Assembly: GCF_000092645.1 (NCBI RefSeq)
Contig: NC_014165.1
Span: 3,286,001 to 3,350,000, forward strand
Source: Thermobispora bispora DSM 43833
GTDB lineage: Bacteria > Actinomycetota > Actinomycetes > Streptosporangiales > Streptosporangiaceae
DNA length: 64,000 nucleotides
Direction of reading: 5' to 3'
Part shown: piece by piece, positions 61,050-64,000 of the stretch
Layout of the letters: each line of letters starts with the position of its first letter
Numbering within the stretch: position 1 is the stretch's first letter
Position numbers and translations under genes: made by a program
The notes under the pieces: model-generated
Seen by the model: only the letters and a program-made list of their open reading frames with translations
The model's database searches: none
Told to the model about the DNA's origin: nothing

Positions 61050-63231
61050 TCAGCTCCTCCACATTCCGGTCGTCCGCGTGGCCGCCGGTGCCGTCGACGA
61101 GGACGCTGAGGGGCGGGCGGGGCTCGTAGTGGACGGTGATCCGGGAGGGCAGCCCGATCACCTCGGTAGTGCCGTCCTCGCTCACCACCACGTCGACCCG
61201 TTCGCCGGCGAGCGGCAGCCCGGTCACCCACAGCTCACCGAACTCCTTCGGCAGCGCCGGGGCGATCCACGCCTGGCCGTACGGGATCCAGGGGTCCAGC
61301 CGCAGCAGCGACCGCAGCATGTGGATCGGGCTCGCCGCCGCCCACGCCTGGGGGGAGCAGGACGTGGGGTACGGCACCGGCACCGGGAATTCCTTCCTGT
61401 CGAACCCGCAGAACAGCTCGGGAAGCCTGCCCCCGAACTCCTCGGCCGCGTCCAGGAGCCCCAGCGTGACGCGCTGGGCCTCCTCTACGAAGCCGTACCG
61501 GACCAGTCCGGAGACGATCAAGGCATTGTCATGTGGCCACACCGACCCGTTGTGGTAGCTCATCGGGTTGTAGGCGCCCATGTTCGAGGCGAGCGTCCGG
61601 ATGCCGAAACCCGTGAACATCTCGTCCGACATGAGGTGGTGGACCACCGACGGCGCCTTGTCCTCGTCCACGATCCCGGTCCACAGGCAGTGGCCCATGT
61701 TCGACGCGAGGCTGTCGATCGGCCGGCCAGCGCCGTCGATCCCGACCGCGTAGTAGCCCCGGTCGGGCAGCCAGAAGAGCTCGTTGAAGAGGCGGCGGAT
61801 CCGGTTGGCCCGCTGGGCGCACCGCCGGGCGGTCTCCTCGTCGCCGGCCTCCACCGCGAAGTGGTATCGGGCGGTGTACGCCGCGTAGACGTACCCCTGC
61901 ACCTCGGCGAGCGCGATCGGAGCCTTGGCCAGTCTCCCGTCCGCGTAGTTAATGCCATCGAACGAGTCTTTCCAGCCCTGGTTCTGCAGCCCCTGGTCCG
62001 TCTTCCTGCGGTACCAGAGCAGCCCCTCGATGGGCCCCTGTTTTTCACCGTACTCTTCGATCCACCGGAGCGCGGCGTCGGCCGCCGGCAGCAGCTCGTC
62101 GACCGCCTCATCGTGCAGGCCCCAGCGGCGTAGCTCGCCGAGGAGCATCACGAACAGCGGGGTGGCGTCGACCGAGCCGTAGTAGCAGGAGCCGCCGTGG
62201 ACGGAGACCTGGGTCTGCACCCCGGACCGCAGCTCGTGCGGGATCTTCCCCGGCTCCTCCTCGGTGATCGGGTCTTCCTTCTTGCCCTGCAGCTCGGCGA
62301 GGCGGCGGAGCGTGCCGAGCGCGAGCGACTGGTCGAGCGGGAGCGCCATCCACGAGGTGAGCAGGGAGTCGCGGCCGAACAGGGTCATGAACCACGGCGC
62401 CCCGGCCGCGATCGTCGGCGGCTGGTCCGGCTTGTCCTGATCGAACAGCCGGAGCGAGCCCAGGTCCTCGCGGGACCGCTCGAGCGCCCGGGCGAGCGCG
62501 CGGTGGGTGGTGCGGACCCGGGGGATGTCCCGGTCCCAGGCGGCGAACCGCACGGCCGGCTCCGCGCTCTGCACCGGGAAGTGCGCGGAGAACCGGGCCT
62601 GGACCTCCTCCCCGTCGATGATCGGGTTGGCCTGGATCTTCGTGGACCACTCGCCCCGGGCCGGGACCACGACGCGGAAGGAGAGCCGGCCGGGGGCGAC
62701 GAGCGCGTCCTCGGTCCGGAGCACCACGCCCCGGGACCTGCTGGGGGAGAAGATCCGCAGGGTGCTCCCCTCGGTGACCGTGTCGACGTCGTGGACGTGC
62801 TGGACGCGGCCCACCTTCACCTCGAACAGGTCGGCGATGTCCGAGGCGAGGTGGATGTTCACCAGGCAGCCCACGGTCTCGTCCGACTCGTTGCGGAGCC
62901 GGATGTCCTCGCGGAGGCCGCCGCCCACGTACCGGTCGCGGACCACGAGCAGCGTGCTCTCCGCCCGCCCGGGACGCGGCTGGGTCCGCCCGATGAACCG
63001 GGCGTGGTACGGCTGGTCGGAGAGGACCTGCAGCGGCTCGACGGGGACGTCGTCGATGCGCAGCTCCCAGCGGGAGAGCAGCCGGGTGTCGGCGTGGTAG
63101 ACGCCCTGCGCCCCGCCGGAGACGATGTCGCCGGTCCTGGTCGACACACAGAACGAGGTCCCCTCGACCAGCGTCACCGTCGTGTCGCCGAGCGCCGCGG
63201 GTTGTCCCTCGAACGTCCACGCGTTCGTCAT
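61018..63231 (-). CDS. Amylo-alpha-1,6-glucosidase-like (glycogen debranching) protein
   Basis: 737-aa enzyme. The N-terminal part (about 15-230) is the glycogen-debranching N-terminal domain (GVYHADTRLLSRWEL). The C-terminal (alpha/alpha)6 part (about 250-700) resembles the GH15/GH63-like domain of amylo-1,6-glucosidases, with WFMTLFGRDSLLTSWMAL, AEVQGYVYAAY and NPMSYHNGSVWPHDNAL. It probably removes alpha-1,6 stubs. The region has no signal peptide, so intracellular. 61 nt follow the glgP stop. Confidence 0.85.
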   Translation of the reverse strand: MTNAWTFEGQPAALGDTTVTLVEGTSFCVSTRTGDIVSGGAQGVYHADTRLLSRWELRIDDVPVEPLQVLSDQPYHARFIGRTQPRPGRAESTLLVVRDRYVGGGLREDIRLRNESDETVGCLVNIHLASDIADLFEVKVGRVQHVHDVDTVTEGSTLRIFSPSRSRGVVLRTEDALVAPGRLSFRVVVPARGEWSTKIQANPIIDGEEVQARFSAHFPVQSAEPAVRFAAWDRDIPRVRTTHRALARALERSREDLGSLRLFDQDKPDQPPTIAAGAPWFMTLFGRDSLLTSWMALPLDQSLALGTLRRLAELQGKKEDPITEEEPGKIPHELRSGVQTQVSVHGGSCYYGSVDATPLFVMLLGELRRWGLHDEAVDELLPAADAALRWIEEYGEKQGPIEGLLWYRRKTDQGLQNQGWKDSFDGINYADGRLAKAPIALAEVQGYVYAAYTARYHFAVEAGDEETARRCAQRANRIRRLFNELFWLPDRGYYAVGIDGAGRPIDSLASNMGHCLWTGIVDEDKAPSVVHHLMSDEMFTGFGIRTLASNMGAYNPMSYHNGSVWPHDNALIVSGLVRYGFVEEAQRVTLGLLDAAEEFGGRLPELFCGFDRKEFPVPVPYPTSCSPQAWAAASPIHMLRSLLRLDPWIPYGQAWIAPALPKEFGELWVTGLPLAGERVDVVVSEDGTTEVIGLPSRITVHYEPRPPLSVLVDGTGGHADDRNVEELNDDEQRREKA

Positions 63232-63292
63232 GATTCACTCCTGATATGGCAAGTGACGCCGGCTCACGGCCGGCATGGATCGTCGAAATGGA

Positions 63293-64000
63293 TCAGCGGA
63301 GGGTTCCGTTCGTCATGCCCGCCGGCTCCTCCGGCACGGCGATCAAGCCGAGTTCGGCGGGCGCCGCCAGCAATGGGTGCGACGGCACGACACGGACGGT
63401 GTAACCGAATGCGCCGGTCCGATCGAGGGGGATCACCCCGGCGTACCGGGCGCGGCCGTCGTCGTGGATCGTCTCCATCGTCAGCGTGACGTGATCCGGG
63501 CGGATCAGCTCGTCGTGCGCGCCGACCCGGCCGTAGACCGCCTGGACCTCGACGTCCTCGGGGCTCAGCTCCCCGAGCGCGACCGTGGCCGTGATCTTCA
63601 GGCGGGTGCCGAGCTCCGGGGTGTCGCCGGCCCCGGAGCCTTCGACGTGCTCGACCCGCACCCCCGGCCAGGCCCGCGACACGCGCACCTTCCAGGCCGC
63701 GAACCGCTTGGCGTTCCGGTGGTCATCCGCGGCGAACTCCCGGGCCGCCTTCGCCGCCGGGGTGTAGAGGTCGAGCACGTACTCCTTGAGCATGCGCCCG
63801 GCCAGGACCTTCGGCCCGAGCGAGCGCAGCGTGTGCCGGACCATCTCCAGCCAGCGGCGCGGCAGCCCGTCGGCGGTGCGGTCGTAGAACCGGGGCGTGA
63901 CCTCGCGCTCGAGGAGGTCGTAGAGGGCCGCCGCCTCGAGCTCGTCACGCCGGTCGGGATCCGCCACGCCCTCGGCGCTTGGGATGGCCCAGCCGTTGGC
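63293..64000 (-). CDS. glgP: Alpha-glucan phosphorylase, C-terminal part (5' end outside)
   Basis: The frame stays open to base 64000, giving 235 residues of the C-terminus. The visible start NGWAIPSAEGVADPDRRDELEA followed by ALYDLLEREVTPRFYDR is the typical C-terminal block of actinobacterial glycogen/alpha-glucan phosphorylases, followed by their characteristic extra C-terminal domain. The PLP lysine would lie further upstream, outside the window. It is the first visible gene of the glucan cluster, whose further members follow on the same strand. Confidence 0.85.
   Translation of the reverse strand, partial: ANGWAIPSAEGVADPDRRDELEAAALYDLLEREVTPRFYDRTADGLPRRWLEMVRHTLRSLGPKVLAGRMLKEYVLDLYTPAAKAAREFAADDHRNAKRFAAWKVRVSRAWPGVRVEHVEGSGAGDTPELGTRLKITATVALGELSPEDVEVQAVYGRVGAHDELIRPDHVTLTMETIHDDGRARYAGVIPLDRTGAFGYTVRVVPSHPLLAAPAELGLIAVPEEPAGMTNGTLR

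Overview
The window is high-GC actinobacterial DNA: GTG and TTG starts, dense gene packing, GC-only hairpins, and a gene set typical of Streptosporangiales. The GH6-CBM2 cellulase (celA, 456 aa), preceded by a perfect TGGGAGCGCTCCCA operator, matches my recollection of endoglucanase A of Thermobispora (Microbispora) bispora. That species assignment is inference from memory, not a search. No tRNA, rRNA, CRISPR array, insertion sequence or prophage was seen.

Region 1 (1-15.3 kb) is a branched-chain amino acid and serine island: cimA, ilvE, leuB, serA and the operon ilvB-ilvN-ilvC, all on the minus strand. cimA and ilvB each have a short leader peptide rich in Leu/Ile/Val codons followed by an intrinsic terminator, so both look attenuation-controlled. 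A TCTCA-N5-TGAGA palindrome occurs upstream of the ilvB promoter and again between leuB and serA. Plus-strand genes among them encode an O-methyltransferase, an SseB-like protein, a GPH-family sugar transporter, a secreted CAP protein and an FHA protein.

Region 2 (15.3-31.3 kb) holds two membrane GGDEF-EAL proteins for c-di-GMP turnover, a D-2-hydroxyacid dehydrogenase, a lipoprotein sugar dehydrogenase, a VanW wall protein, gatC-gatA with gatB just downstream, a parS-like site, and celA. A 1.3-kb gene-poor tract with visibly lower GC in part follows celA and is bounded by two identical 42-bp hairpin sequences.

Region 3 (31.3-40.3 kb) is a protocatechuate branch of the beta-ketoadipate pathway, pcaI-J-H-G-B-L-pobA, divergent from a tandem-fused double IclR regulator. 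A perfect palindrome lies in the shared promoter region. No pcaF thiolase is present locally.

Region 4 (40.3-50.1 kb) is housekeeping: ligA, a MetE-C-like protein, a metallo-beta-lactamase-fold protein, mnmA, a DUF695-like protein, a cysteine desulfurase that could feed MnmA, and etfB-etfA. Region 5 (50.1-64 kb) has three tandem paralogous membrane Ser/Thr kinases, a YbaK-type deacylase, a small cluster of unknown role (coiled-coil protein, PP-loop ATPase, M55 D-aminopeptidase), an enoyl-CoA hydratase, and an alpha-glucan cluster (glgP end, amylo-1,6-glucosidase-like enzyme, GT4 glycosyltransferase). Many intergenic spaces carry short tandem repeats.
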